The translations under genes and the position numbers were made by a program. This document shows, one piece after another, positions 1-5,723 of a DNA stretch of 6,298 bases; the stretch's first letter is position 1, and each line of letters begins with the position of its first letter. Source of the stretch: Treponema sp. (GTDB lineage: Bacteria > Spirochaetota > Spirochaetia > Treponematales > Breznakiellaceae). The notes under the pieces were generated by a model that had not been told where the DNA came from, searched no databases, and was given only the letters and a program-made list of their open reading frames with translations. The DNA lies in NCBI GenBank assembly GCA_031281925.1, contig JAITES010000008.1, positions 1 to 6,298 on the forward strand. Reading direction: 5' to 3'.

Positions 1-651
1 CATATTGTTTGTTTTGATGACCCGCCGCATCGTATTGACAAGGCCTTCCAGGGGCCGGGAAAGATACGAGGCCATGACAAAGATAAGGGGAACGCCCGCC
101 AGAATCGCGGCCAGAAGAATGATAAGCGAAGCATTGAATATCGTCTCTACCCGGCCGTAGAAAATATCCCGTTTTTCTGAAGTAAAGACCTGCCAGCCGA
201 AGAGCAAGAGGGGGCTGGTATAGGCTACCCGTTTTTCTCCGCTTGCCGTTAGGGAAATAAATTCACTGCGGCTTTCATCAAAATAAATTTTCAGGGCATT
301 CCGGTCTGCCTCCGTAAGAGCTATGGCGCCGGCGTTCATTACCAATTCTCCGTTGCGATCCAGGGCAAAAACCGCCTCGGTTTCGCTGCGGAGCAGGCTC
401 ATGGCATAGGTTTCCACCGCGGCCATTGCGGCCTTTTCCATGGCCGGAATTCCAACCACATTGTTATCCACAAGGAGGTTCCACTGGGCATCGGCAAAGG
501 TCTTGAGCTGTTCCGAGCGGTAGGTAAGGGACTCCACCGCCAAACGGTTAACCGAAGAGGCCGCCAGGAAGTAGGACGCAAAACCTACCAGCGCCACGGA
601 GGCGATCAGCAGGGGGAGAACAACTATCAGTATCTTTGCTTTTATTTTCAT
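1..651 (-). CDS. Two-transmembrane sensor protein, N-terminal part (3' end outside window)
   Basis: This is the first 217 codons of an open frame that starts at ATG 649-651 and runs off the window edge without a stop. The N terminus is basic (MKIKAK), followed by a transmembrane helix at about residues 7-31, a soluble and presumably periplasmic domain at about 32-170, and a second helix at about 173-195. After that comes SRPLEGLV around Pro200, which looks like the start of a HAMP linker. The outer part contains an AVFALDRNGELVM strand-turn (about 93-105) and GEKRVAYTSPLLLFGWQVF (about 138-156), typical of a single dCache/PAS-like sensor fold. Such a protein passes an outside signal to a cytoplasmic output domain. 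That domain is not in the window; an adenylate/guanylate cyclase is my best guess from treponemal proteins of this style, with a chemoreceptor, histidine kinase or SpoIIE-type phosphatase as alternatives. The start lies 10 bases after the lipoprotein stop and has only a weak, A-rich ribosome binding site, so translation may be coupled. Confidence 0.8.
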   Translation of the reverse strand, partial: MKIKAKILIVVLPLLIASVALVGFASYFLAASSVNRLAVESLTYRSEQLKTFADAQWNLLVDNNVVGIPAMEKAAMAAVETYAMSLLRSETEAVFALDRNGELVMNAGAIALTEADRNALKIYFDESRSEFISLTASGEKRVAYTSPLLLFGWQVFTSEKRDIFYGRVETIFNASLIILLAAILAGVPLIFVMASYLSRPLEGLVNTMRRVIKTNNM

Positions 652-661
652 TTTTTTCTAA

Positions 662-1315
662 TTAACCTGTAACCTGTATTTGAAACTTTTCGATGTAGGT
701 TTCCCGGAATATAACGGTAATCTCGTAGGAGCCCGGGGAAAGGGTACCGGTAGGTATAAGACGACAACCGTCTACCTGGGGAGAAACCTCCACATAAGGC
801 GCAGGACCTCCGTTTATGGCGCGTATACCTATCCGCCAGTCCGACAGCGACGTAGACCCTACCGAACCGGGGGGGAGAATCACTTCAACAATATAAGACG
901 GATTGATCACCTTTATTTTAATGAAATCCCACACTACAACCGTAAACGTAGCGCTCTTGCCCTGAATGGAAACCCTCAGCCTCTGGACGCCTTCCGTGGT
1001 AGGGCTGTAACCCGAAATATTGCTTCGGCTTACTTCCACAATCCGGGTACGGCCGTCGTCGTAGGTACCGGTAACTTCCATGCCTGAAATGTCAAGCTCT
1101 TCCCCCCATTCATAGGTGGTCTTTGAGGGAATCTTGGTAATATCGATCGACACCAGCGCCGGTCCTTCTGTTTCGCTTTCGCTGGAACTGCCATTACCGC
1201 CGTTATCATCGTCGCCGCCGTCTTCCTCCCTGGTATAGACCGGGTTGGCACAGGAAAGGAAAAGCCCGGCCAGAACAAGCAGAGAAAAAAACCTGTACAA
1301 GATCGATCTCTTCAT
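662..1315 (-). CDS. Lipoprotein with one Big_3 (bacterial Ig-like) domain
   Basis: This 217-residue protein begins MKRSILYR, then a hydrophobic stretch (9-20) ending LFLSC. Cys22 is the expected lipidation site; Phe at -3 departs from the classical lipobox but fits the relaxed spirochaetal form. Residues 29-51 form an acidic Gly/Asp/Ser/Glu-rich tether. Residues about 55-128 match the Big_3 pattern: SIDITKIPSKTTYEWGEELD, then GMEVTGTYDDGRTRIV, then an ISGYSPTTEGVQRLRVSIQGK strand pair and a final FTVVV strand. Residues 129-217 are a second beta-rich region that I do not recognise. The protein is probably anchored in the outer or inner membrane facing the periplasm or outside, in an adhesion, scaffolding or ligand-binding role; this is inferred from the domain type only. 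ATG 1313-1315 has AGAGGA (1321-1326) 5 bases upstream, overlapping the preceding gene's stop codon, which suggests translational coupling. Confidence 0.85.
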   Translation of the reverse strand: MKRSILYRFFSLLVLAGLFLSCANPVYTREEDGGDDDNGGNGSSSESETEGPALVSIDITKIPSKTTYEWGEELDISGMEVTGTYDDGRTRIVEVSRSNISGYSPTTEGVQRLRVSIQGKSATFTVVVWDFIKIKVINPSYIVEVILPPGSVGSTSLSDWRIGIRAINGGPAPYVEVSPQVDGCRLIPTGTLSPGSYEITVIFRETYIEKFQIQVTG

Positions 1316-1320
1316 ATTTT

Positions 1321-1326
1321 TCCTCT
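1321..1326 (-). promoter_or_regulatory. Ribosome binding site of the lipoprotein gene
   Basis: AGAGGA on the minus strand sits 5 bases before ATG 1313-1315. It overlaps the TAG stop (1325-1327) of the upstream barrel-like gene. It supports the chosen start and a coupled, two-gene message. Confidence 0.65.
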
Positions 1327-1819
1327 AGAAACGGCAGCCCATTCTCATACCGAATCCCCAAATAAAGGGATACCCGGTTTTAAGATAGGGTTCTGCATAG
1401 TAATCACCGTCATGGAAGGGGAAACGGAAACCTCCGCTTACTCCCCCAAGGAAATGGGGAGAAAAATCACCGTCTTTTTCTATGGCAAAGCTCATCCCCA
1501 GGTCTCCCTGGACAAAGAAGCCTCCATCAGGGAAACCCAGATCATAGAAGTACCAGCGGGCCAGAATTTCAGGCTCAACAGCGGTAAAGACGGAAAAGTC
1601 ATCACTGACGGTGAGGGCGGCTCCGGTGATTATGTACTTGAAATAATGAAAATCCACCATGAGGGAACGTCCCAGCGCAAGGCCGTATTCGGTATTCATG
1701 TTCCCTTCCAGGCCGATACCAAGGCGGAACTTGTTTTCCTCAGCCTGTAAAGCCGAAAAGCTCAAAAAAAGAAACAGGATGAGAAATACGATCCCTTTAT
1801 GCGGCGCGGTACGTACCAT
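1325..1819 (-). CDS. Small secreted outer-membrane-barrel-like protein
   Basis: The preferred start is ATG 1817-1819, giving 164 residues; GGAG lies 6 bases upstream. The frame stays open to an ATG at 1910-1912, but that adds 31 residues before the signal peptide and has no ribosome binding site, so I rejected it. Residues 1-26 form a signal peptide: MVRTAPHKG, a hydrophobic core IVFLILFLFLSFSA, and probable cleavage after LQA. The mature part alternates short polar turns with amphipathic, aromatic- and glycine-rich strands (FRLGIGLEGNMNTEYGLALG, ARWYFYDLGFPDGGFFVQGDLGMSF, FLGGVSGGFRFPF). It ends GFGMRMGCRF; a terminal Phe is the usual BAM recognition signal. The size fits an eight-stranded barrel. 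I know of similar small barrel-like proteins in treponemes but no established function. It opens the cassette with the lipoprotein and the sensor. A periplasmic beta protein is the alternative. Confidence 0.8.
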   Translation of the reverse strand: MVRTAPHKGIVFLILFLFLSFSALQAEENKFRLGIGLEGNMNTEYGLALGRSLMVDFHYFKYIITGAALTVSDDFSVFTAVEPEILARWYFYDLGFPDGGFFVQGDLGMSFAIEKDGDFSPHFLGGVSGGFRFPFHDGDYYAEPYLKTGYPFIWGFGMRMGCRF

Positions 1820-1825
1820 TTTCTG

Positions 1826-1829
1826 CTCC
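1826..1829 (-). promoter_or_regulatory. Ribosome binding site that decides the start of the barrel-like gene
   Basis: GGAG on the minus strand lies 6 bases before ATG 1817-1819. No comparable site precedes the in-frame ATG at 1910-1912, which sits in A/T-only sequence. Confidence 0.65.
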
Positions 1830-1857
1830 GGTAAAAACAATCTGTCATTCGAGTCTG

Positions 1858-1884
1858 ATTTCAAAATGAAGTTTTGAAACAGCC
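1858..1884 (-). repeat. Degenerate palindrome in the leader of the barrel-like gene
   Basis: TTTCAAAA (1859-1866) and TTTTGAAA (1872-1879) form a perfect 8-bp stem around a 5-base loop. Aligned with the larger palindrome at 1967-1997, it shares CTG, then TT and CAAAA, a central TGA, TTTTG and AACAGC, with one extra base on the left and two missing at the centre. This suggests two copies of one element, this one partly decayed. On the message it would sit about 30 bases before the ribosome binding site. Chance similarity between AT-rich palindromes remains possible. Confidence 0.5.
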
Positions 1885-1902
1885 CATTCAAAATGTTTTT
1901 AT

Positions 1903-1943
1903 ATAATAACATATCATTATAAAAAAATGCAATACTACAGAAA
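1903..1943 (-). promoter_or_regulatory. Candidate promoter of the barrel–lipoprotein–sensor cassette
   Basis: A perfect TATAAT (1916-1921) reads on the minus strand, with only a poor -35 (TTTCTG, 1938-1943, spacer 16). A second pairing is TTGCAT (1927-1932) with TATTAT (1903-1908), spacer 18. Both lie in the most AT-rich part of the window, so such matches can arise by chance. Placement upstream of the cassette and downstream of the CNNM gene is right for a new transcript with a leader of roughly 80-90 bases. Confidence 0.4.
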
Positions 1944-1966
1944 CAGAATAAGTTGAATCTAAGGCT

Positions 1967-1997
1967 GCTGTTCCAAAATTTGACATTTTGGAACAGC
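1967..1997 (-). repeat. Perfect 13-bp inverted repeat after the CNNM gene
   Basis: GCTGTTCCAAAAT (1967-1979) is the exact reverse complement of 1985-1997, with a 5-base loop (1980-1984). It begins 5 bases after the stop of the CNNM gene. No T-run follows it on the minus strand (the next T7, 1921-1927, is about 40 bases further), so it is not a classical intrinsic terminator. It could be a 3'-end stabilising hairpin, a U-tract-less terminator, a protein operator, or a dispersed palindromic repeat; the last is favoured by the related copy at 1858-1884. Confidence 0.8.
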
Positions 1998-2002
1998 TTC
2001 AG

Positions 2003-3268
2003 TTAAGAAGCCGTAATGCCTGCCGCCTGTGCGGTGCGGACAGTGACTTCCATGACCCGGCGGCGGTATATTCTGGAAACGCGGATCTGCAGCGCCCCGT
2101 ACACAAAACTGTCCCCCGTGCGGGGAAGGCGGCCCAATTCCTCCAGTACCCAACTGGCAACGGTAGTACTTCTGGGAGGCGCCTCAGTATCCGCTTTTAC
2201 GCCGAAAAATTCAAAGACATCTTCCAGGTTCGCCGTACCCAGCACCGACCAGCTGTCTGCCCCGATGTTTTTGATGGTTTTTACCACTTCGTCATGTTCG
2301 TCCCAGATCTCGCCGACGAGTTCCTCCATGATATCCTCCATGGTAACAATGCCGACAGTGCCGCCGTATTCGTCCACCAGCACCGCAAGATGGCTCTGCT
2401 TCTGCTGCAGGGTATGGAGCAGCCGGTGGATTTTGATCAGGGAAGAAACATACAGTACCGGCTTGATGAGTGTTTCCACCGGCGTACCGCGTCTTAAGGC
2501 TTCCCGGTAAAAATCCTTGAGCAGGAGAACTCCCGTGATATTATCGATACTGTCACGGTATACGGGAAGCCGGGAAAAGTCGGATTCGGCAAAACGCTTT
2601 TCAATTTCCTCGACCGTGTCGTCAAGGGAAACGGCGGTAATATCAAGCCTGGGGGTACAGATCTCCCGTGCGGTGATGTCGTCGAACTCGATCACCTGGC
2701 GGATCATTTCCTCTTCGCCCTCGTTGATGCCCCCGCCATGGGCAACTTCTTCCACAAAGGTTAAAAGTTCGTCTTCGGTAAGGGAACGATCCTGCTTCAC
2801 CCTGAAAACGGAAACCAGAAAACGCCTCCAGTGGCTTATCAGGCGGTTCACCGGATTAAGCAGAATCATGAAGAAGCGCAAAACCGGCGCAAAGGCCATG
2901 GAGATCCGTTCCGGCGATTCCTTTGCGAGGGTCTTGGGAGAAATCTCCCCGAAAATCAGCACCAATACTGTCGTCACCAGGGTGGCAATGCTTACCCCGG
3001 CGTTTCCGAAGAATCCGACAAAGAGGACTGTCGCCAGGGCGGAAGAGGTAATATTGACAATGTTATTACCGATCAGCACCGTGGAGAGAAGACGGTCGAA
3101 CTTTTCAATTAATTGAAGAACCAGTTTGGCGCGTTTGTCTCCGTTTCCCGCCAAATTCTTGAGTTTGATCCTGCTGGCTGAAGAAAACGCAGTCTCGCAT
3201 GCAGAAAAAAAACCGGAAAAGAGAAGCAATACCAGCAGGGCAACGATGAGCGCTACCACGTGATCCAT
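2003..3268 (-). CDS. CNNM/CorC (HlyC/TlyC) family membrane protein with CBS pair
   Basis: This 421-residue protein has the full family architecture. Residues about 1-150 are the DUF21/CNNM membrane domain: a first helix at 4-24 running into SGFFSACETAFSSAS, two helices at about 64-87 and 90-107, the conserved GEISPK (107-112), and a further helix at about 124-144. A linker with SLTEDELLTFVEE follows. A CBS pair covers about 202-325, with TPRLDI, FSRLPVY, and HLAVLVDEYGGTVGIVTMEDIMEELVGEI. The CorC_HlyC domain covers about 330-415. The family is linked to Mg2+ (or Co2+) export or tolerance, with nucleotide binding at the CBS pair; the old haemolysin name is poorly supported. ATG 3266-3268 follows the GH3 stop by 20 bases and has AGG immediately before it. 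GTG 3257-3259 has better spacing from the same AGGA, so the start may be three codons later. Function beyond divalent-cation transport is not indicated. Confidence 0.93.
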   Translation of the reverse strand: MDHVVALIVALLVLLLFSGFFSACETAFSSASRIKLKNLAGNGDKRAKLVLQLIEKFDRLLSTVLIGNNIVNITSSALATVLFVGFFGNAGVSIATLVTTVLVLIFGEISPKTLAKESPERISMAFAPVLRFFMILLNPVNRLISHWRRFLVSVFRVKQDRSLTEDELLTFVEEVAHGGGINEGEEEMIRQVIEFDDITAREICTPRLDITAVSLDDTVEEIEKRFAESDFSRLPVYRDSIDNITGVLLLKDFYREALRRGTPVETLIKPVLYVSSLIKIHRLLHTLQQKQSHLAVLVDEYGGTVGIVTMEDIMEELVGEIWDEHDEVVKTIKNIGADSWSVLGTANLEDVFEFFGVKADTEAPPRSTTVASWVLEELGRLPRTGDSFVYGALQIRVSRIYRRRVMEVTVRTAQAAGITAS

Positions 3269-3288
3269 CCTGACGACAAGGCTGCCTC

Positions 3289-5694
3289 TCAGGAAGCGCC
3301 GGAGTTCAGGGCCTTTACCAGATCTTCTACCCCTGCGCCGTTGATCTTTCCTCCGCTAAACATGACAAGACTCCTCAGAGGCATATCGTCCAGCATGCTC
3401 CGGAACATGAGGAAGAGGCCGGGACTGTCGCCGAACATCTGCCTGAGCCCTGCGGCTATTTCCTCATAGATAGACTTGCCCGGTTCCCTGTCCTTGATTG
3501 TGGAGAGGGGGCTGTTAATGCTGTAGGGCTCTCCGGGGACGCGGTTCCTGGGGGGTATGGGCCTTCCCAGAAGGGCCTCAAAATCGGCATCGGGGATGTC
3601 GAGGGGAGAAGCGGAAAGAGCGAAGTAGGCGGAAGCCTTCTCTTTAAGGTAGGCAAGGAGGCTTTCCCTGCCGTCTCCTGTTACCGTGACGGTGGATTCG
3701 CACCTGATATCCCGGCTTGAAGCGCCGATGAGGATCCGGTAGGGGCCGCCTTCCACCGACCAGCCTGCGGGTTTCCCATTTACCGGGACGGGATTGTAGT
3801 AGGCAAAGCTCCTCCTGTCGAGGATGAAAGAAACCTGTTTCGACTCCCCCGCTTCAAGATAAACTTTTTGGAAGCCTTTCAGTTCCTTTTCCGGCCGGAT
3901 AATGGAACTGTCTCCTTTTGCGATATAGAGCTGAACGATCTCCGCGCCTGCCCGATCCCCGGTATTGCGTACCGTAAGAGAAATTTCCAGATTCCCCTTT
4001 TCAGGGTCGAAGGAGACCGGAGTCGCATTGGCCTTGTATTCAAACTTCGTGTAGGAGAGGCCGAAACCAAAGGGCCAGCGCACGGGGATTTTTGCCGTAT
4101 CGTACCAGCGGTAACCGACAAAGAGCCCTTCCCGGTACTCAACGGTCTTTTCTCCGCCGGGAAAATTCTTATAGCTGGGGTTGTCTTCCGGTTTGAGGGG
4201 CCAGGTTTCAGGCAGCTTGCCCGAAGGGTTAATCTTGCCTGTAAGAATATCCGCGGCCGCGGCTCCTCCCGCCTGACCACCCAGATAGAGGAGGACGATG
4301 GCCTTTACCCTGTCGGCCCAGGGAACATTCACCGGGGCGCCGCACTGGAGAAGAACCACCGTATTGGGATTGGCTGCGGCAACCGCCTCGATAAGCCTTA
4401 CATGGCTTTCCGGCATTTCAAGATTCGTGCGGTCAAAACCTTCACTCTCGTATTCATCGGGAAGGCCCGCGAAAATGAGGGCCGCATCCTTTGACTTTGC
4501 CAGGGCCGCCGCCTGTTCAATGAGTTCCGCGTCGGGGCCTGAACCGCTCTTAAGCGAGTAGCCTTCGGCATACTCGGCCTTGAGTCCCGATTCGCTGAGG
4601 GCATCCCAGGGACTTTCGATCCGGGTAGGATTGATCCGGCTGCTCCCGGCCCCCTGGTAACGGGGATTCTTTGCCAGAGCGCCTATCACCGCAACGGAGG
4701 CGCCGGGTTTGAGGGGGAGTATGTTCCCTTTATTCTCAAGGAGAACCGCGGAAGAAGCCGCTATCTTTGCGGCAAGCCTGTGATGGGCGTTTTTATCGAA
4801 ACTGAAACTATGGGAAGCTTCAAGCTTGTCCCGGAATTTGAGGATCAGATCCGTTACCCTTTCGGCCGCCAGATCGAGCAGCTTTTCATCGAGTGAGCCG
4901 TTTTGTACCGCGGCAACGATCTTCGCGTCATTTTCTCCCCCGGAACCGGGCATCTCAAGGTCGAGGCCCGCACGGATACCTTCCACCCGGTCAGAAGCCG
5001 CGCCCCAGTCGGTCACCACAAGACCTTCAAAACCCCATTCATCCCGCAGAATATCGCTGAGCAGCTTCCTGTTTTCAGAGAGGTATGTACCGTTGAGACG
5101 GTTGTAGGAACACATCACCGTCCAGGGCCGGGCCTGCCTTACCGCCTTCTCAAAGGCGGTAAGGTATATTTCCCGGAGGCTCCGCTCGTCCACCACCGAA
5201 TCGATGGTGAGCCGGGACTTCTCCTGATTGTTGGCAGCGTAGTGCTTGAGACTGGTTCCCACCCCCTTGCTCTGAATGCCCGAAATAAGGGCGGCAGCCA
5301 GTTCCCCGCTGAGATAAGGGTCTTCACTGAAGTATTCAAAGTTGCGGCCGCAGAGGGGACTCCTCTTGATATTGACCCCCGGCCCCAGAATTACCGCAAC
5401 CTTTTCGGACAGACACTCCTCCCCCATGGCCTTGCCCATCTCAACAAGGAGGGCGGTATCAAAACTTGAAGCGGTAGCCGCGGCCGTGGGGAAACAGGTG
5501 GCAGGCACACTTTCGTTGATGCCAAGGTGGTCGCTGCTGCCCTGCTGCTTGCGCAGCCCGTGAGGGCCGTCGGTAACCATGATCGAGGGGAGGGAAAGCC
5601 GCTCAATGCCTTTTAGAAACCACATATTAAGGCCGGAACAGAGGGAAGCTTTCTCTTCCAGCGTCATTTTGGAAACAAGATCTTTGCTATTCAT
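3289..5694 (-). CDS. Cytoplasmic GH3 family beta-glucosidase-type glycoside hydrolase
   Basis: This is an 801-residue GH3 enzyme without a signal peptide. It therefore probably cleaves imported oligosaccharides, releasing glucose or a related sugar from the non-reducing end. The N-terminal TIM-barrel (about 1-290) shows VTDGPHGLR (40-48), GRNFEYFSEDP (116-126), KHYAANNQE (150-158) and VVTDWGAASDR (226-236), where Asp229 is the expected nucleophile. The alpha/beta sandwich domain (about 310-520) holds YESEGFDRTNLEMP (415-428); Glu418 is the likely acid/base, with Glu416 an alternative. PFGFGLSYTKF (541-551) leads to an FnIII-like domain (about 561-672). Residues 679-801 are an extra C-terminal region ending in PLRSLVMFSGGKINGAGVEDLVKALN. 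I see no PA14 insertion. GGAGGTGA lies 6 bases from ATG 5692-5694 measured from GGAGG, so the start is secure. Beta-xylosidase or another beta-glycosidase activity cannot be excluded. No transporter or regulator for sugars is in the window. Confidence 0.95.
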   Translation of the reverse strand: MNSKDLVSKMTLEEKASLCSGLNMWFLKGIERLSLPSIMVTDGPHGLRKQQGSSDHLGINESVPATCFPTAAATASSFDTALLVEMGKAMGEECLSEKVAVILGPGVNIKRSPLCGRNFEYFSEDPYLSGELAAALISGIQSKGVGTSLKHYAANNQEKSRLTIDSVVDERSLREIYLTAFEKAVRQARPWTVMCSYNRLNGTYLSENRKLLSDILRDEWGFEGLVVTDWGAASDRVEGIRAGLDLEMPGSGGENDAKIVAAVQNGSLDEKLLDLAAERVTDLILKFRDKLEASHSFSFDKNAHHRLAAKIAASSAVLLENKGNILPLKPGASVAVIGALAKNPRYQGAGSSRINPTRIESPWDALSESGLKAEYAEGYSLKSGSGPDAELIEQAAALAKSKDAALIFAGLPDEYESEGFDRTNLEMPESHVRLIEAVAAANPNTVVLLQCGAPVNVPWADRVKAIVLLYLGGQAGGAAAADILTGKINPSGKLPETWPLKPEDNPSYKNFPGGEKTVEYREGLFVGYRWYDTAKIPVRWPFGFGLSYTKFEYKANATPVSFDPEKGNLEISLTVRNTGDRAGAEIVQLYIAKGDSSIIRPEKELKGFQKVYLEAGESKQVSFILDRRSFAYYNPVPVNGKPAGWSVEGGPYRILIGASSRDIRCESTVTVTGDGRESLLAYLKEKASAYFALSASPLDIPDADFEALLGRPIPPRNRVPGEPYSINSPLSTIKDREPGKSIYEEIAAGLRQMFGDSPGLFLMFRSMLDDMPLRSLVMFSGGKINGAGVEDLVKALNSGAS

Positions 5695-5697
5695 GTC

Positions 5698-5705
5698 TCA
5701 CCTCC
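5698..5705 (-). promoter_or_regulatory. Strong ribosome binding site of the GH3 gene
   Basis: GGAGGTGA is a near-perfect match to the 16S anti-Shine-Dalgarno sequence and stands just before ATG 5692-5694. It is by far the strongest such site in the window and suggests efficient translation of the hydrolase relative to its neighbours. Confidence 0.85.
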
Positions 5706-5723
5706 GGGGGAAACAAATGCTTT

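Noticed and set aside
680..1087. 135-codon open frame on the plus strand opposite the lipoprotein
   Set aside because: It has no domain or ribosome binding site; the minus-strand frame carries a signal peptide, lipidation Cys and a Big_3 domain.
1113..1250. Trinucleotide-rich stretch around the Gly/Asp/Ser linker of the lipoprotein as a phase-variable repeat
   Set aside because: The codons are mixed and no unit repeats exactly more than a few times, and slippage of triplets would not shift the frame; it is an ordinary flexible linker.
1820..1912. 31-codon N-terminal extension of the barrel-like protein from ATG 1910-1912
   Set aside because: It would bury the signal peptide, has no ribosome binding site and would begin inside or next to the candidate promoter.
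1967..1997. Intrinsic terminator for the CNNM gene
   Set aside because: The stem is perfect but AT-rich at its top and no T-run follows it on the minus strand; it is kept as a palindromic repeat instead.
2517..3116. 199-codon open frame on the plus strand inside the CNNM gene
   Set aside because: It is antisense to a well-conserved membrane protein; the translation is Ser/Arg-rich and low in pattern, typical of a shadow frame.
3868..4494. 208-codon open frame on the plus strand inside the GH3 gene
   Set aside because: It lies fully antisense to a protein with clear catalytic motifs, has no recognisable domain, and reflects the G/C-rich codon bias of the real gene.
5654..5676. Third copy of the palindrome (ATTTTGGAAAC near the GH3 start)
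   Set aside because: It matches only one arm, lies within conserved coding sequence (SKMTLEEK), and has no complementary arm nearby.
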